This document shows, piece after piece, positions 41,218 through 50,864 of a stretch of 64,000 nucleotides of DNA. Both the position numbers and the translations under genes were made by a program. This DNA comes from Neolewinella aurantiaca (GTDB lineage: Bacteria; Bacteroidota; Bacteroidia; Chitinophagales; Saprospiraceae). Position 1 is the first letter of the stretch; each line of letters starts with the position of its first letter. The stretch spans positions 62,001 through 126,000 of the forward strand of contig NZ_VOXD01000004.1 of assembly GCF_008014675.1 (NCBI RefSeq), read 5' to 3'. The notes beneath the pieces were generated by a model, which had not been told where the DNA came from, did not search any database, and worked only from the letters and a program-made list of their open reading frames with translations.

Positions 41218-43887
41218 TTGAAAAAGTTAACGTTAATCTTCCTGCTACTTTGCTTCACGGTTTCGGTACAGGCCCAAACTCCCGGCAACCCCGCGCAGCA
41301 GGCAGCGGTGGAGCAAATGCTGGCCGGGCGCGGTATTGATCAGGAAGAACTCCGCCAGCGACTTGCAGTAAAGGGAATTTACATGGAAAACCTGACCCCG
41401 GAGGAAGCTATTCGTTTACGGCCCCAAATCGAAGCAGTTATTGCGGAGATGGAGCAGGAGGAAAAAATCAAAAAGGAAGCAGTATTGTCTGCCGACAAGA
41501 TCGAAGAAGATGTTGATGATGGGACTTCAGTGGAGGAAGCTACCGCCGAGGTTGCCAGCAAAGAAGTAGATGAAGTATTACCGAAAAGCCAGATTTATGG
41601 CCACAACATTTTCCGTAACAGAAGCCTTTCGTTGTTTCAGGCAAGTAACGATGCAACTCCTCCCGAAACTTATCCGCTGAAAGTAGGTGACCAACTCGCG
41701 GTGAATATCTTCGGCGCGAGCCAAACGGACTTCGTTCTGCGAATCAACGAGGAGGGCTTTGTGGAGTTGCCGAATACAATCCGTATCCCCCTTGCAGGGG
41801 TGTCTCTGGGAGAGGCACGCCGGTTGCTTGCGAACCGGCTGAAGCGTTCTTATACTTTTAGCGACGGGCAATTGACGATTCAGACCCAGGTAACTCGTAC
41901 AATTAACGTAAATATCTTCGGCGAGGTAACCAATAGCGGAAGTTTCAATATCTCTAGCCTCAATACTGGTTTTAATGCCTTAGTCGCGGCAGGTGGCCCG
42001 TCCGAGCGCGGCTCGGTACGTAATATCAAACTTACCAACGGAGATAAAACCACTACCCTCGACGTTTACGCCTACCTGCGTAATCCTGCCCAGCAATCCA
42101 GTCAGTTCCTGCAGGATAATGCTATCATTTTTGTGCCCTTCGCCGAAACGGTAGTAGAGGCTACCGGTGGGGTCCAAAGGCCTATGTTCTATGAACTCAA
42201 GGCTGACGAAACACTAGCCGATCTGATCGACTATGCCGGAGGAACTACTCCCCGTGCCGAACCCCGCAGTGTCCGCATCACCAGATACGTTGACGGAGAG
42301 TTACGGCTGATTAACATTGACCTGACTGTACAGCCTGATTTCGAATTGCAAAACGGTGACGTGGTGTCTGTGCCTGAGGTAGAAAACCCCGTTTCGTCCT
42401 TTGTAACCGTGGAGGGAGCCGTACTGCTGCCGGGGCGCTACGCTTTTGAAGAAAGCATGACCGTCGCAACATTGTTAGAGGCCGCCCGCCTGCGGCCCGG
42501 AGCACGGCGTGACGTCGCTTTCCTGACCCGTCGTAATGAAGATGGCACCCGCAAGCTCAGCCGCATCGATCTCACGTCAGCAACTACGGGCGCGGACGCG
42601 GGTGCAATGATGAAATTAAAGCAAGGGGACGTTCTGCAGATCCTTGCATCGGAGCGGTTTTTGGACCAAGGATTTATAACCATTTCCGGAGCTGTGCGCG
42701 ACAGCAGCCGCAGCTACCCTTTCCCCGACGATGGAGGACTGAAACTCTCCGAAGCTATTCTTCTTGCCGGCGGTCTGCAGGCCAACGCCCGTAATGAAGC
42801 CAGCATTATCCGCACTCCCCGCAATAATCAGGAGGAGCGGGAATACCTGACTGTTCCCCTCAACGAGGCCGCTACCCAAGAGCTGGCTCCGGGAGATCAG
42901 GTCGTCATCTACACCCGGGAGCGCTTCACCGACGCTTTCCAGGTCAGTATCCGCGGCGCGGTGCGGCAGCCCGGAAGTTACCGCTACGACCCCAGCCTGC
43001 AACTCAGCGACTTGCTGACGTTGGCTGGCGGCTTCCGCCTCGAAGCCGCTCGTAATAAAGTAGACGTCTTCCGTCTGTCCATTACGCAGAATGAACCTAC
43101 CCAAACCCTTACCGCTACGCTTGAGTTTGACAATGACTTCCAGCTGCTCAGCAGCTCTGACCCCAACTTCCAGCTTCAGCCTTCCGACATCATCGTAGTG
43201 AGAAGCGCCCCGGAATTCGAAAATATTCAAACGGTATTCGTACAGGGAGAGGTGCGCTACCCAGGGGAATACGCGTTGGATCAGGATAATCTGCGACTCT
43301 TAGACCTGGTGAAAAATGCCGGTGGCCTGAGCGGGGAGGCCTTCGCCGAAGGTGCAACGCTGGTTCGCCGTGAAAACAACGTAGGCTTTGTAGTCATTCG
43401 TTTAGACGAAGTCCTCTCCGGAGAAGATATTACTACTAATATCGTCCTTAAGCCCGGGGACCTGCTGCGAATCCCGAAGGCTCAGGAACTGGTCTCTATC
43501 CGTACTCTCAACACTAACGCCGACAGCATTTTCGTGGATTCCCTGTTACGTTCCGGTGAAATCAACCTCGCTTTCACCGGCGAGAAAAAGGCAGATTGGT
43601 ACATCAAAAACTTTGCCGCCGGATATGATGAGGACGCTTGGAAAAAGACAACCAGGGTAGTCCTCCCTAACGGAGAGATAAAGGGAACAAAGCGTTTTCT
43701 GTTCTTTAAAACTTACCCCATTGTAGAACCCGGCAGCACTGTCGCCGTAGATGCCAAGCCCCCAAGGAAGCAGAAGAAGCCTAAACCGGATAAAGAACCG
43801 TTCGATTGGGGCCAGTTTGCCCGGGATACGGTCGCTGCGGCTACTAGTGTGCTGACGCTGATACTGTTAACGCAGCGGATTGATTAG
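41218..43887 (+). CDS. SLBB-domain polysaccharide export protein (Wza-like)
   Basis: 889 residues from the TTG at 41218, chosen because it opens a signal peptide (MKKLTLIFLLLCFTVSVQAQ); earlier starts lie in a repeat element. YPLKVGDQLAVNIFGASQTDF is the Poly_export domain (from about residue 155), followed by at least five SLBB units with motifs such as NIFGEVTNSGSF, VEGAVLLPGRYAF, ISIRGAVRQPGSYRY and FVQGEVRYPGEYAL. The C-terminal helix TVAAATSVLTLILLTQ may span or associate with the outer membrane. It forms the outer-membrane exit channel with the Wzz-like partner at 51466. A GC-rich motif copy is read in frame at 42588. Confidence 0.92.
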   Translation: MKKLTLIFLLLCFTVSVQAQTPGNPAQQAAVEQMLAGRGIDQEELRQRLAVKGIYMENLTPEEAIRLRPQIEAVIAEMEQEEKIKKEAVLSADKIEEDVDDGTSVEEATAEVASKEVDEVLPKSQIYGHNIFRNRSLSLFQASNDATPPETYPLKVGDQLAVNIFGASQTDFVLRINEEGFVELPNTIRIPLAGVSLGEARRLLANRLKRSYTFSDGQLTIQTQVTRTINVNIFGEVTNSGSFNISSLNTGFNALVAAGGPSERGSVRNIKLTNGDKTTTLDVYAYLRNPAQQSSQFLQDNAIIFVPFAETVVEATGGVQRPMFYELKADETLADLIDYAGGTTPRAEPRSVRITRYVDGELRLINIDLTVQPDFELQNGDVVSVPEVENPVSSFVTVEGAVLLPGRYAFEESMTVATLLEAARLRPGARRDVAFLTRRNEDGTRKLSRIDLTSATTGADAGAMMKLKQGDVLQILASERFLDQGFITISGAVRDSSRSYPFPDDGGLKLSEAILLAGGLQANARNEASIIRTPRNNQEEREYLTVPLNEAATQELAPGDQVVIYTRERFTDAFQVSIRGAVRQPGSYRYDPSLQLSDLLTLAGGFRLEAARNKVDVFRLSITQNEPTQTLTATLEFDNDFQLLSSSDPNFQLQPSDIIVVRSAPEFENIQTVFVQGEVRYPGEYALDQDNLRLLDLVKNAGGLSGEAFAEGATLVRRENNVGFVVIRLDEVLSGEDITTNIVLKPGDLLRIPKAQELVSIRTLNTNADSIFVDSLLRSGEINLAFTGEKKADWYIKNFAAGYDEDAWKKTTRVVLPNGEIKGTKRFLFFKTYPIVEPGSTVAVDAKPPRKQKKPKPDKEPFDWGQFARDTVAAATSVLTLILLTQRID
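42588..42606 (+). repeat. dispersed GC-rich motif inside the export gene
   Basis: GGGCGCGGACGCGGGTGCA, in frame as GADAGA in the linker before KLKQGDVLQI of an SLBB unit. Confidence 0.65.
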
Positions 43888-44025
43888 ATATGGATTTCCT
43901 CGCCAATTACTTCGATAACATATACCTATCGTAGTCAGAATAAAACTCATAATCTACAGACTAATAAGTCTTATTGAATCAGTCAAAAAAATATTATCTG
44001 CGGTAGGTCTGGCAAAAGGTTATGT

Positions 44026-44037
44026 TTACACGTGTAA
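44026..44037. promoter_or_regulatory. perfect 12-bp palindrome upstream of wzx
   Basis: TTACACGTGTAA, 58 bases before the flippase start, in the 207-base AT-rich gap where base composition changes. Possible operator; palindromes this short also arise by chance. Confidence 0.3.
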
Positions 44038-44094
44038 GTTGCAAGGTAAAACAATACGAGCACGGGTTTTTAGCCTACAGTCTAGAGTGAATAG

Positions 44095-45540
44095 ATGAAA
44101 AACTTCAGAAAAAATACAGTTCTTGGATTAAAATGGAATATGGCTAACCGCATGATTAGCCAGGTGCTTAGCCTGATTATTGGTATTGTGCTTGCGCGCC
44201 TCCTCAGTCCAAAAGAATTCGGAGTGGTGGGGATAGTGCTGGTATTCCGAGGAGTTGCAGGTCTGTTTCTTGATTTTGGCTTTACTAGTGCAATCATTCA
44301 GAATAAAAATTCTGATTCTCGGCACTGGTCAAGTGTCTTCTGGTTCAACCTTATAATCAGTTTACTTCTTGCGATAATTTTTTCCCTATCAGCACCCTTA
44401 ATCGCTGATTTCTTTAACCAGCCGGCACTGAATGAAGTGACCGTTGCTATCGCGTGGACACTGGTTGTCCAGGCTTTCGGTATGGTTCAGATTTCGCTGT
44501 TTCAGAAGGCCCTGCGGTTTAAGAAAATCGCAATTGTTGAACTGATATCCCAAATTATAGCTGGTGTTTTTTCAATATACGCCGCTTATAACGGATGGTC
44601 CTATTGGAGCTTGATTCTACAATTGTACATCTCAGGTATTATTCGTGTGCTACTGGTGTGGTGGTTGTCAGATTGGAAACCCATGCTAATCTTTGACTAT
44701 GGAATCATCAGCGAAATGATGAGCTTCTCTTTTCCGCTCATGGGAACTAAAATAGCTCACTACAGTACACAAAATGTAGACAACCTTATAGTTGGCAAGA
44801 TGCTTGGTACGGAAGCCCTCGGTATTTACACCCGAGCATATACACTTATGCTTTTACCTCTGCAGGCAGTATCGAGGGTAATCTCATCCGTGATGTTTCC
44901 TGCTTATTCCCAGATACAGGATCAACCCGAAAGAATTAAAAAAATTTATTTATCTATTAACCGGGTCATAGCAACGATCACCTTTCCGATGATGTTCGGT
45001 CTTGCGGTAGTTGCTGAGTCGTTTGTTCCTGCGGTACTGGGTAATCAGTGGATGGATGTAGTCCCCCTGATCCAGATTTTAGCACCCATAGGAGCCTGGC
45101 GTTCGGTGCACACTCTCAGTGGAAACGTACTTATGGCCATCGGTAAAACTAAACTATTGTTTTGGATTACCTTCCCAATCAGTATACTCACGGTTGTAGT
45201 AATGCTAATTGGCATATACCTGGATGGGCTGAGTGGGTTAGCTCTCGGCTACTGCCTGGCGAGTTTTTTTAACGGATGTTTTCTGGACTACCAATTGAAG
45301 CGGTTTATTAATCTGCCAATTCTGGATAATTACATGAATATTCTTATGCCAGCTTTAGTAACACTACTAATGTGCGGAGCTGTGTACAGCGTAAATATGT
45401 TATACGGTAATAATCTATCAGACGTGCTGAGGTTGATCGTATTGGTACTTGTTGGTATAGTAAGTTACGCCGGGCTGTTGGGGATTACCGGTGAAGCCAA
45501 GTCAATAGTCCAACTTCTGAAGAGTAGAAAGTTGACGTAG
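44095..45540 (+). CDS. polysaccharide flippase, Wzx/MOP family
   Basis: 481 residues, almost entirely membrane helices (about 12-14). LGLKWNMANRMISQVLSLIIGIVLARLLSPKEFGVVGIVLVF and DFGFTSAIIQNKNSDSRHWSSVFW are typical of WzxC-type lipopolysaccharide/exopolysaccharide translocases of the MOP superfamily. It flips undecaprenyl-linked repeat units across the inner membrane for Wzy. Codons are clearly more AT-rich than in the preceding genes, marking the start of the low-GC cassette. Confidence 0.93.
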   Translation: MKNFRKNTVLGLKWNMANRMISQVLSLIIGIVLARLLSPKEFGVVGIVLVFRGVAGLFLDFGFTSAIIQNKNSDSRHWSSVFWFNLIISLLLAIIFSLSAPLIADFFNQPALNEVTVAIAWTLVVQAFGMVQISLFQKALRFKKIAIVELISQIIAGVFSIYAAYNGWSYWSLILQLYISGIIRVLLVWWLSDWKPMLIFDYGIISEMMSFSFPLMGTKIAHYSTQNVDNLIVGKMLGTEALGIYTRAYTLMLLPLQAVSRVISSVMFPAYSQIQDQPERIKKIYLSINRVIATITFPMMFGLAVVAESFVPAVLGNQWMDVVPLIQILAPIGAWRSVHTLSGNVLMAIGKTKLLFWITFPISILTVVVMLIGIYLDGLSGLALGYCLASFFNGCFLDYQLKRFINLPILDNYMNILMPALVTLLMCGAVYSVNMLYGNNLSDVLRLIVLVLVGIVSYAGLLGITGEAKSIVQLLKSRKLT

Positions 45541-45665
45541 TAAATTGATCCAGTTTTGCCTGGAATTCAGGTTAGTGTGCTAAAATCTGCGGAAAAATAG
45601 TTGGTTCACACACTAAAATTCAGCACCATCTTTACTGAACCGTTGCAGACGTAATTATAATTTTC

Positions 45666-46475
45666 ATGATGAGGAATAAAGTTTTGATGCTGCTGGGGAT
45701 GCACCGGTCCGGCACCTCACTAATGGGACAGTGGTTAGCTAACTGTGGCTTGCACCTTGGTGAAGAAATGCTGGGAAAGTCTGCCAGTAACAAATTTGGA
45801 CATTTTGAGGATAGAGATTTTCTTGAGTTTCACCGTGCACTGTTAGCTCACAATAACCTCGATTATGACGTTGGTGAGAAGATGAGCATAGAGATACCGA
45901 CAGAATTTGAAGTCGAAGCGGAAAAGCTCATTGAAGCAAAGAATAACGAGAATGGTCAGTGGGGGTGGAAAGAACCAAGAACATGTCTTTTTTTAGACTT
46001 TTGGGACGAAAAAATTCCTGGAGCAAAGTCTCTGGTGATCTACCGTGATTACGAGAATGTTGTCGACTCTTTACTACGTCGATACTTTCATAAGTACGAT
46101 CACAGAAGAAACTTCATCCTGAAGTTCTGGCACAGGAGAAAGGTTCGCCGTTCACTGAACGACCTGGCTAATCACTTTTTAAGAGTATGGATAAATTATA
46201 ATGAACATCTCATAAGCTATGTAATCCGTAAGCAGGCTGGTGAAGACTACCTTTTAATCAGCCATTCTGACTTTCTTGAAAAATCGGATATTATTGTCCG
46301 TAAACTCGTTCAGGATTGGGGGTTTCAACTTGATCTGGTTGGGATTGAATCTGTCTACAAGGCCAGGGAATTAAGTAAGGGAGCTCGGTTTGATGTCAAT
46401 TATAAAAAGCAGAATGTTGATGATGCTAAGCGTGTATTGAACAAACTAAGTCAGTTAAGGACTTTGGGTCAATGA
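45666..46475 (+). CDS. sulfotransferase family protein 1
   Basis: 269 residues (second ATG at 45669 possible). MLLGMHRSGTSLMGQWL contains the 5'-phosphosulfate loop (residues 11-18) of PAPS-dependent sulfotransferases; SLVIYRDYENVVDSLLRRY resembles the 3'-phosphate-binding region, and WGWKEPRTCLFLDFW lies between. It probably transfers sulfate to a sugar hydroxyl of the repeat unit in the cytoplasm. The PAPS-forming genes are not in this window. Monotopic, no signal peptide. AT-rich codon use. A TTAGTGTG/CACACTAA inverted repeat lies upstream at 45572-45616. Confidence 0.85.
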   Translation: MMRNKVLMLLGMHRSGTSLMGQWLANCGLHLGEEMLGKSASNKFGHFEDRDFLEFHRALLAHNNLDYDVGEKMSIEIPTEFEVEAEKLIEAKNNENGQWGWKEPRTCLFLDFWDEKIPGAKSLVIYRDYENVVDSLLRRYFHKYDHRRNFILKFWHRRKVRRSLNDLANHFLRVWINYNEHLISYVIRKQAGEDYLLISHSDFLEKSDIIVRKLVQDWGFQLDLVGIESVYKARELSKGARFDVNYKKQNVDDAKRVLNKLSQLRTLGQ

Positions 46476-46567
46476 AGTACGTTTTAGGGCAGGAATGAAA
46501 TTTATTCAGGCATTAACACTCAACAACAAAGCGGTCTAAGCAGAACAGACCTTAAACAAATTACAAT

Positions 46568-47272
46568 ATGGCTTTTTTCAATAGGCTGTCTAGTTTGTCT
46601 AGTCAAATAGCTAACAGACCCTTAAACAGCAAGGCTATTGCTGATAAGGTTTTTTGTATAGGGCTGCATAAAACAGGTACGACAACGCTAGCGAAGTACT
46701 TCAAGCAACATGGCTTTCAAGTAACTCATTCAACCAGTTGGGATCGTGACGGAGCGATGCTGAAAAAATACGATTTTTTCTCAGACGGAGGAAGTCATTT
46801 CGACGGAGATAATGAGCTTGATTATGAACGGCTATTTTACGACTTCAGGAACGCAAAATTTATCCTGCAAACACGGGATACTGAAAAATGGGTAGTGTCG
46901 AAACTAAAACATGCTGGCTGGAGGCCCGATACGGAGGTTCAAGTAGACGACCCTTTAAAAATAAGGCATGAAGATTGGACTTATAAGTCTTACCTGACGG
47001 TTAAACGATTTATTGAACACAAAAAAAACTACGAGGAAAAGGTACTTTCCTTTTTCGCGGAACATGGACCTGAAAGGCTTTTGGTAGTTGATATAACCAA
47101 AAAAGAAGAACAAGCTAACGAGATTGAAAATATTAAAAAATTTGTCGGACTCAAATCCTTTTCAAATATTAACCTCCCGCACGCCAATAAACGGAAGTCT
47201 AGTGTTCATCTTTCGGATGAAACATATGTGTATATTCGAGATGTTATTTCGAGAATGAATAGCGAGCGCTGA
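46568..47272 (+). CDS. sulfotransferase family protein 2
   Basis: 234 residues. KVFCIGLHKTGTTTLAKYF carries the 5'-phosphosulfate loop (GLHKTGTTT, residues 32-40) and FILQTRDTEKWVVSKL the likely 3'-phosphate site. The segment order and short length fit the sulfotransferase-3/P-loop group found in marine bacterial polysaccharide loci. It is only distantly similar to the preceding sulfotransferase, so it may sulfate a different position. AT-rich, in the low-GC cassette. Confidence 0.82.
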   Translation: MAFFNRLSSLSSQIANRPLNSKAIADKVFCIGLHKTGTTTLAKYFKQHGFQVTHSTSWDRDGAMLKKYDFFSDGGSHFDGDNELDYERLFYDFRNAKFILQTRDTEKWVVSKLKHAGWRPDTEVQVDDPLKIRHEDWTYKSYLTVKRFIEHKKNYEEKVLSFFAEHGPERLLVVDITKKEEQANEIENIKKFVGLKSFSNINLPHANKRKSSVHLSDETYVYIRDVISRMNSER

Positions 47273-47486
47273 TTTAAAAGAGGGTGATTGAGATGAGGCG
47301 CTTTCATTTTCTTCAGGTGCTAATTTTTTAATGCATTACCAGAGCATATCTAGCATCACCTTTAGCGGGTGTTTTCTGGTCAATTACCATGCCTTAACCT
47401 AGAGCGGTTGATTGTTCTGTGAAAAGAAAACAGATCATGTTAGGTGATTTTTGATAATAAACTGATCTTCAACAGAAGAATAAAAA

Positions 47487-48386
47487 ATGACTTATAATAA
47501 CACCATAAAAAAGGTTTTATGCATCATAGTTACCTACAATGCTTCTGATTGGTTAAATACTTGCATTAGTTCAGTTGTTAACTCCGATTATCCGGTCGAT
47601 CTTGCTGTTGTCGACAATGCCTCTACGGATGGAACAGCCGACCTCATTAAGAACCAATATCTGGATAGTATCAGTTATTTCTACCCCCTAAACGAAAACT
47701 TAGGATTTGGTAAAGCACATAATTTTGTCTTTCATGAATGTGATCTGACTGAATATGACTATGTTTTTCTACTTAACCAAGACGCTGAGATTTCGAGGTC
47801 TGGCATTTCAGAACTAGTACAAGTAGCCGAAGGCGATGGAACCTTAGGGATTTTAAGCCCGATTCATTATTACTCGGAAGGAGTTATGGACCGTTCTTTC
47901 GCGGGCTATTATGACCGGACCTTGGGAGAAAGAACAAAAATCAACGGTATTAATGTCCGAATGGTAGATTTTGTAAACGCAGCGATTTGGCTTGTTCGCG
48001 CTGACCTCATAATTAAACTAGATGGTTTTAACCCATTGTTTCAACATTATGGGGAGGACACTAACTTTGTGCACAAACTTCATGCTGCTGGCTACAGGGT
48101 CGGAATTGTTGAGTCTACTGCCGGTTTTCATTATCGTAACCAAGAGGCTACGGGACTGGACCGGCGCTCATTCGCTGATATGTTCTATCTAAAGCGTTTA
48201 ATTAGATTACTTAACCCCTCACTTTATTTTTTAAAAGAAATCATTGTGCTGCTAGGAGCAGCGGCGAATCACATTTTTTTGTACTTAATTAACAATGAAT
48301 TAGGTGAGGCTAAAAACATTTTAAATGGCCTGGTAAAACTATTGAAGCAGCTAGCGGTGATTTATCATTACCGTAAATTAACATGA
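47487..48386 (+). CDS. glycosyltransferase family 2 (rhamnosyltransferase-like)
   Basis: 299 residues. IIVTYNASDWLNTCISSVV, AVVDNASTDGTADLI and YDYVFLLNQDAEI (DxD-like) are GT2 motifs, followed by FNPLFQHYGEDTNFVHKLHAAGYRVG as in inverting rhamnosyl-type enzymes. A C-terminal hydrophobic region (YFLKEIIVLLGAAANHIFLYL) suggests membrane association. dTDP-sugar genes upstream would fit a 6-deoxyhexose donor, but this is inference. The IS1-family element inserted 270 bases behind it. Confidence 0.9.
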   Translation: MTYNNTIKKVLCIIVTYNASDWLNTCISSVVNSDYPVDLAVVDNASTDGTADLIKNQYLDSISYFYPLNENLGFGKAHNFVFHECDLTEYDYVFLLNQDAEISRSGISELVQVAEGDGTLGILSPIHYYSEGVMDRSFAGYYDRTLGERTKINGINVRMVDFVNAAIWLVRADLIIKLDGFNPLFQHYGEDTNFVHKLHAAGYRVGIVESTAGFHYRNQEATGLDRRSFADMFYLKRLIRLLNPSLYFLKEIIVLLGAAANHIFLYLINNELGEAKNILNGLVKLLKQLAVIYHYRKLT

Positions 48387-48701
48387 TTTTAACCCTCATG
48401 ACTTGATACGTTTGTACTCAGGTTAATTATAAAGTTTTGAATGTTTTTAACTGCTGTAGGAAGTTGAAACTAGAATTAAATAAAACTTCATTAAAGCACT
48501 GACTTACGTTTACTGCCAAAACGCATGTGTCGGAATTTACAACTAATATTATTAGTGTCTAAAACTAAGGTGTTGAATGTTTTCCGATTTAAATAGGCCT
48601 GATGTGCGAAAGATTCAGAGTATGCGAGAAAGAGATTACAAATCCGATTTTTATTTGGAGGTGTCTCAAATGTAAGGATAGCCGTATCCTAAAAATGGCA
48701 G

Positions 48702-48792
48702 GGGCGCAAACCAGATTGTCGCTCAACCCCCTCCCAGCCTCCCCACACCGCTGCGCTGGGGAGGAGCAATCGCGACAATCTGGTTTGCGCCC
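48702..48792. repeat. hairpin repeat nested in the IS element
   Basis: Two perfectly complementary 21-base arms (48702-48722 and 48772-48792; arm core CGCAAACCAGATTGTCGC) surround a C-rich/G-rich 49-base middle. The 18-base arm core reappears alone at 59314-59331. It lies between the left end and the transposase start, where a promoter would be expected. Confidence 0.85.
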
Positions 48793-48842
48793 AATGGCAG
48801 TGGGGCAGAGTTGCTATCTTGATAGCGACAAAACTCCAAAAT

Positions 48843-49579
48843 ATGCTCATCTGCCCCAGCTGCATGAGTGGGAAGGTAGTCAAGAATGGCAAAACCTACT
48901 ACGGAAAGCAGAATCATAAATGCAAAGATTGTAACCGACAATTCGTGACCAACAACAAACATACTATCACCGACCAATGACGAGAGGACGTCTCTGCTCT
49001 ACTGGCTAGCCCACTAGAGCGGAGACGTCTGAGAGGAATCTGTCGGTCTATGGGTGTGAGTTTAAGTTGGTTGCTGCCTTACGCTGTAGATGTCTGGGCG
49101 GAGACACCAGAGGACTTAGGAGCGAATAACGAATGGCTGAACTCTTTATCGGACGAACAACTTCAAAGCATTAAATTACAGATAGATGAGATGTGGTCCT
49201 TTGTTGATTTCAAGAAGAACAAGAAGTGGATTTGGGTAGTCTATTGCCCTGCGACAAAGCAGGCCTTGGCAATGCATATTGGTCGCCGATCAAAAAATGA
49301 CCTTGAAGCCATTCTACAGAACTTACCTGATCGATTACGCCGCAACTGTAAGTTTGCGACCGACCACTTCGAGAGCTACTATCAGCTGATTCCTAAAGAT
49401 CCGCACCAGCCAGGTAAAGCTTATACTACTACATAGAAGGTTACTTTGCTGGAGTTCGAGCCAGAGTAAGTAGGCTCGTCCGAAAGGCTCCTAGTTTCTG
49501 AAAGGACTTGGATAATCATGTGGCTGCGATCCGATATTTTCTGTGGCAACGAAATCTAGATTCCTATCCTTACATGTGA
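48843..49579 (+). pseudogene. degenerate IS1-family transposase
   Basis: From ATG 48843 the frame gives MLICPSCMSGKVVKNGKTYY and CKDCNRQFVTNN, the Zn-ribbon of IS1 InsA. Then a TGA at 48978 interrupts; RRRLRGICRSMGVSLSWLLP (helix-turn-helix) and DEMWSFVDFKKNKKWIWVVY plus CKFATDHFESYYQLIP (DDE Asp residues) follow. Near 49420 a one-base shift moves the rest (IEGYFAGVRARVSRLVRKAP, with the catalytic Glu) to another frame, and a second TGA follows at 49499. Three lesions make it non-functional; trans-mobilisation remains possible because the ends are intact. Confidence 0.85.
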
Positions 49580-49652
49580 TACACCCCCTTTTATTTTGTT
49601 AGAGGGCTAATAGTTCTTTACTTCAAAAAATTATTTGTCTAATAAAGTGTAT

Positions 49653-50843
49653 ATGAATCAACAACGTAAAAAGGTGCTATTTATCCACCATGGAAGTGCT
49701 TACGGAGGCGCACCAATGAGTTTGCTGTATACCGCACTCGGAATTAAGGAACACGGATATGAGCCTTTTGTAGCGATGGTGCAACCTTCTGATGATCTAC
49801 GAAAGCTGTACAATGATAATGGTATTGAGACTTTTGAACTTTCAGGATTTCCACGTTATTTTTTTTGGAGTAGCGATAACTATCGGCTATACTATCCGAT
49901 TGCAATAAAAAAAATCCTGGGTGCTGCATCTAAATATACTTCAGGCAGGGAAAAACTTTTTCTACTTCTGGATTCATTGAAGCCAGATATAGTACATCTT
50001 AATTCTGTAACGCTTGTTGCTGCAGTCAGCATGATGCGAGGCAGGACTGAAGAACTCGTATGGCATATAAGAGAATATGGGCCGAAGTACAAGGATTTTC
50101 GTTGGAAGTACATCCAGAAACAAATGATGGCCACAGAGAAGGTCATATACCTTTCGGAAGGAGAGCGAAAATCTTGGATCGAACGATCCGACCACGGTAT
50201 TGTAGTCAATAATTTTGTAAATGTTAATGACTTTTCAGCACCTGATCATCGTGGAAAAGAGAAGAGTATACTTGGAGTAGAAAACTGTTTTACACTGCTT
50301 TATGTAGGAGGGTTGAAAAAGAACAAAGGGCCAGAGTTGCTGCTTGAAACTCTGAATAATTTAAAGAAACGTGGGCATAAGGTAAAGTGCCTTATGCCTG
50401 GTGCCGTGACACCCGAAGAAGCAAGAGGAGAAACAATTGATGCTTACGCTTCATTCCTTATTGAAAGAATCAATGAGCTAAAATTGAATGATGTCTGTGT
50501 AAGATCGCCATTCTCATCAGATATTAGAGCGTTTTTCGTTGCTGCAGATGTTTTGTTGTTTCCTGCAATTTTCCCGCATTTTGCCAGACCAGTTATTGAA
50601 GCGAGTGCAATGAAAATTCCAGTAGTAGTAAGCAATTTAGAACCATTAGATGAGTTGGTCATTGATAACGAAACAGGTTTTTTAGCTGAATTGAGTGCCG
50701 AATCCTTTAGTGATAAGCTAGAGCGATTAATTAAAGATCCATCTTTAAGAACTGATATGGGCCTAAGAGGTCGTAAGTTTGCGCTTAGCCATTTTGATGC
50801 GGAGCAGCAGATAAGGAAAATCGCTAACTATTATGAAGGGTAA
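49653..50843 (+). CDS. glycosyltransferase family 4
   Basis: 396 residues from ATG 49653 (MNQQRKKVLFIHHGSAYGGA); an in-frame TTG six codons earlier is less likely. FIHHGSAYGGAPMSLLYTA is the acceptor-side loop, LYVGGLKKNKGPELLLETL the donor-side loop and EASAMKIPVVVSNLEPLDELV the conserved E-x7-E region of GT-B enzymes. Donor sugar unknown. First gene after the IS element and likely the start of a tightly packed operon running to 58156. Low GC. Confidence 0.88.
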   Translation: MNQQRKKVLFIHHGSAYGGAPMSLLYTALGIKEHGYEPFVAMVQPSDDLRKLYNDNGIETFELSGFPRYFFWSSDNYRLYYPIAIKKILGAASKYTSGREKLFLLLDSLKPDIVHLNSVTLVAAVSMMRGRTEELVWHIREYGPKYKDFRWKYIQKQMMATEKVIYLSEGERKSWIERSDHGIVVNNFVNVNDFSAPDHRGKEKSILGVENCFTLLYVGGLKKNKGPELLLETLNNLKKRGHKVKCLMPGAVTPEEARGETIDAYASFLIERINELKLNDVCVRSPFSSDIRAFFVAADVLLFPAIFPHFARPVIEASAMKIPVVVSNLEPLDELVIDNETGFLAELSAESFSDKLERLIKDPSLRTDMGLRGRKFALSHFDAEQQIRKIANYYEG

Positions 50844-50864
50844 GGACAAGTTGAAACAGTCGTT

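Larger units (their letters stand above)
48657..49588 (+). mobile_element. IS1-family insertion sequence, complete ends, defective transposase
   Basis: 932 bp. Terminal inverted repeats GGAGGTGTCTCAAATGTAAG... on the left and the inverted GGGGGTGTATCACATGTAAG... on the right match at 22 of 25 positions. The element is flanked by a perfect 8-bp direct repeat TTTTATTT (48649-48656 and 49589-49596), as IS1 elements generate. It carries one transposase gene with two stop codons and a frameshift, and a nested hairpin repeat (48702-48792). It sits between two glycosyltransferase genes and interrupts nothing recognisable. Confidence 0.9.

Noticed and set aside
48978-49501. Recoding of TGA (e.g. selenocysteine or alternative code) in the transposase
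   Set aside because: All other genes use TGA as stop and a frameshift accompanies the two TGA codons; decay is simpler.
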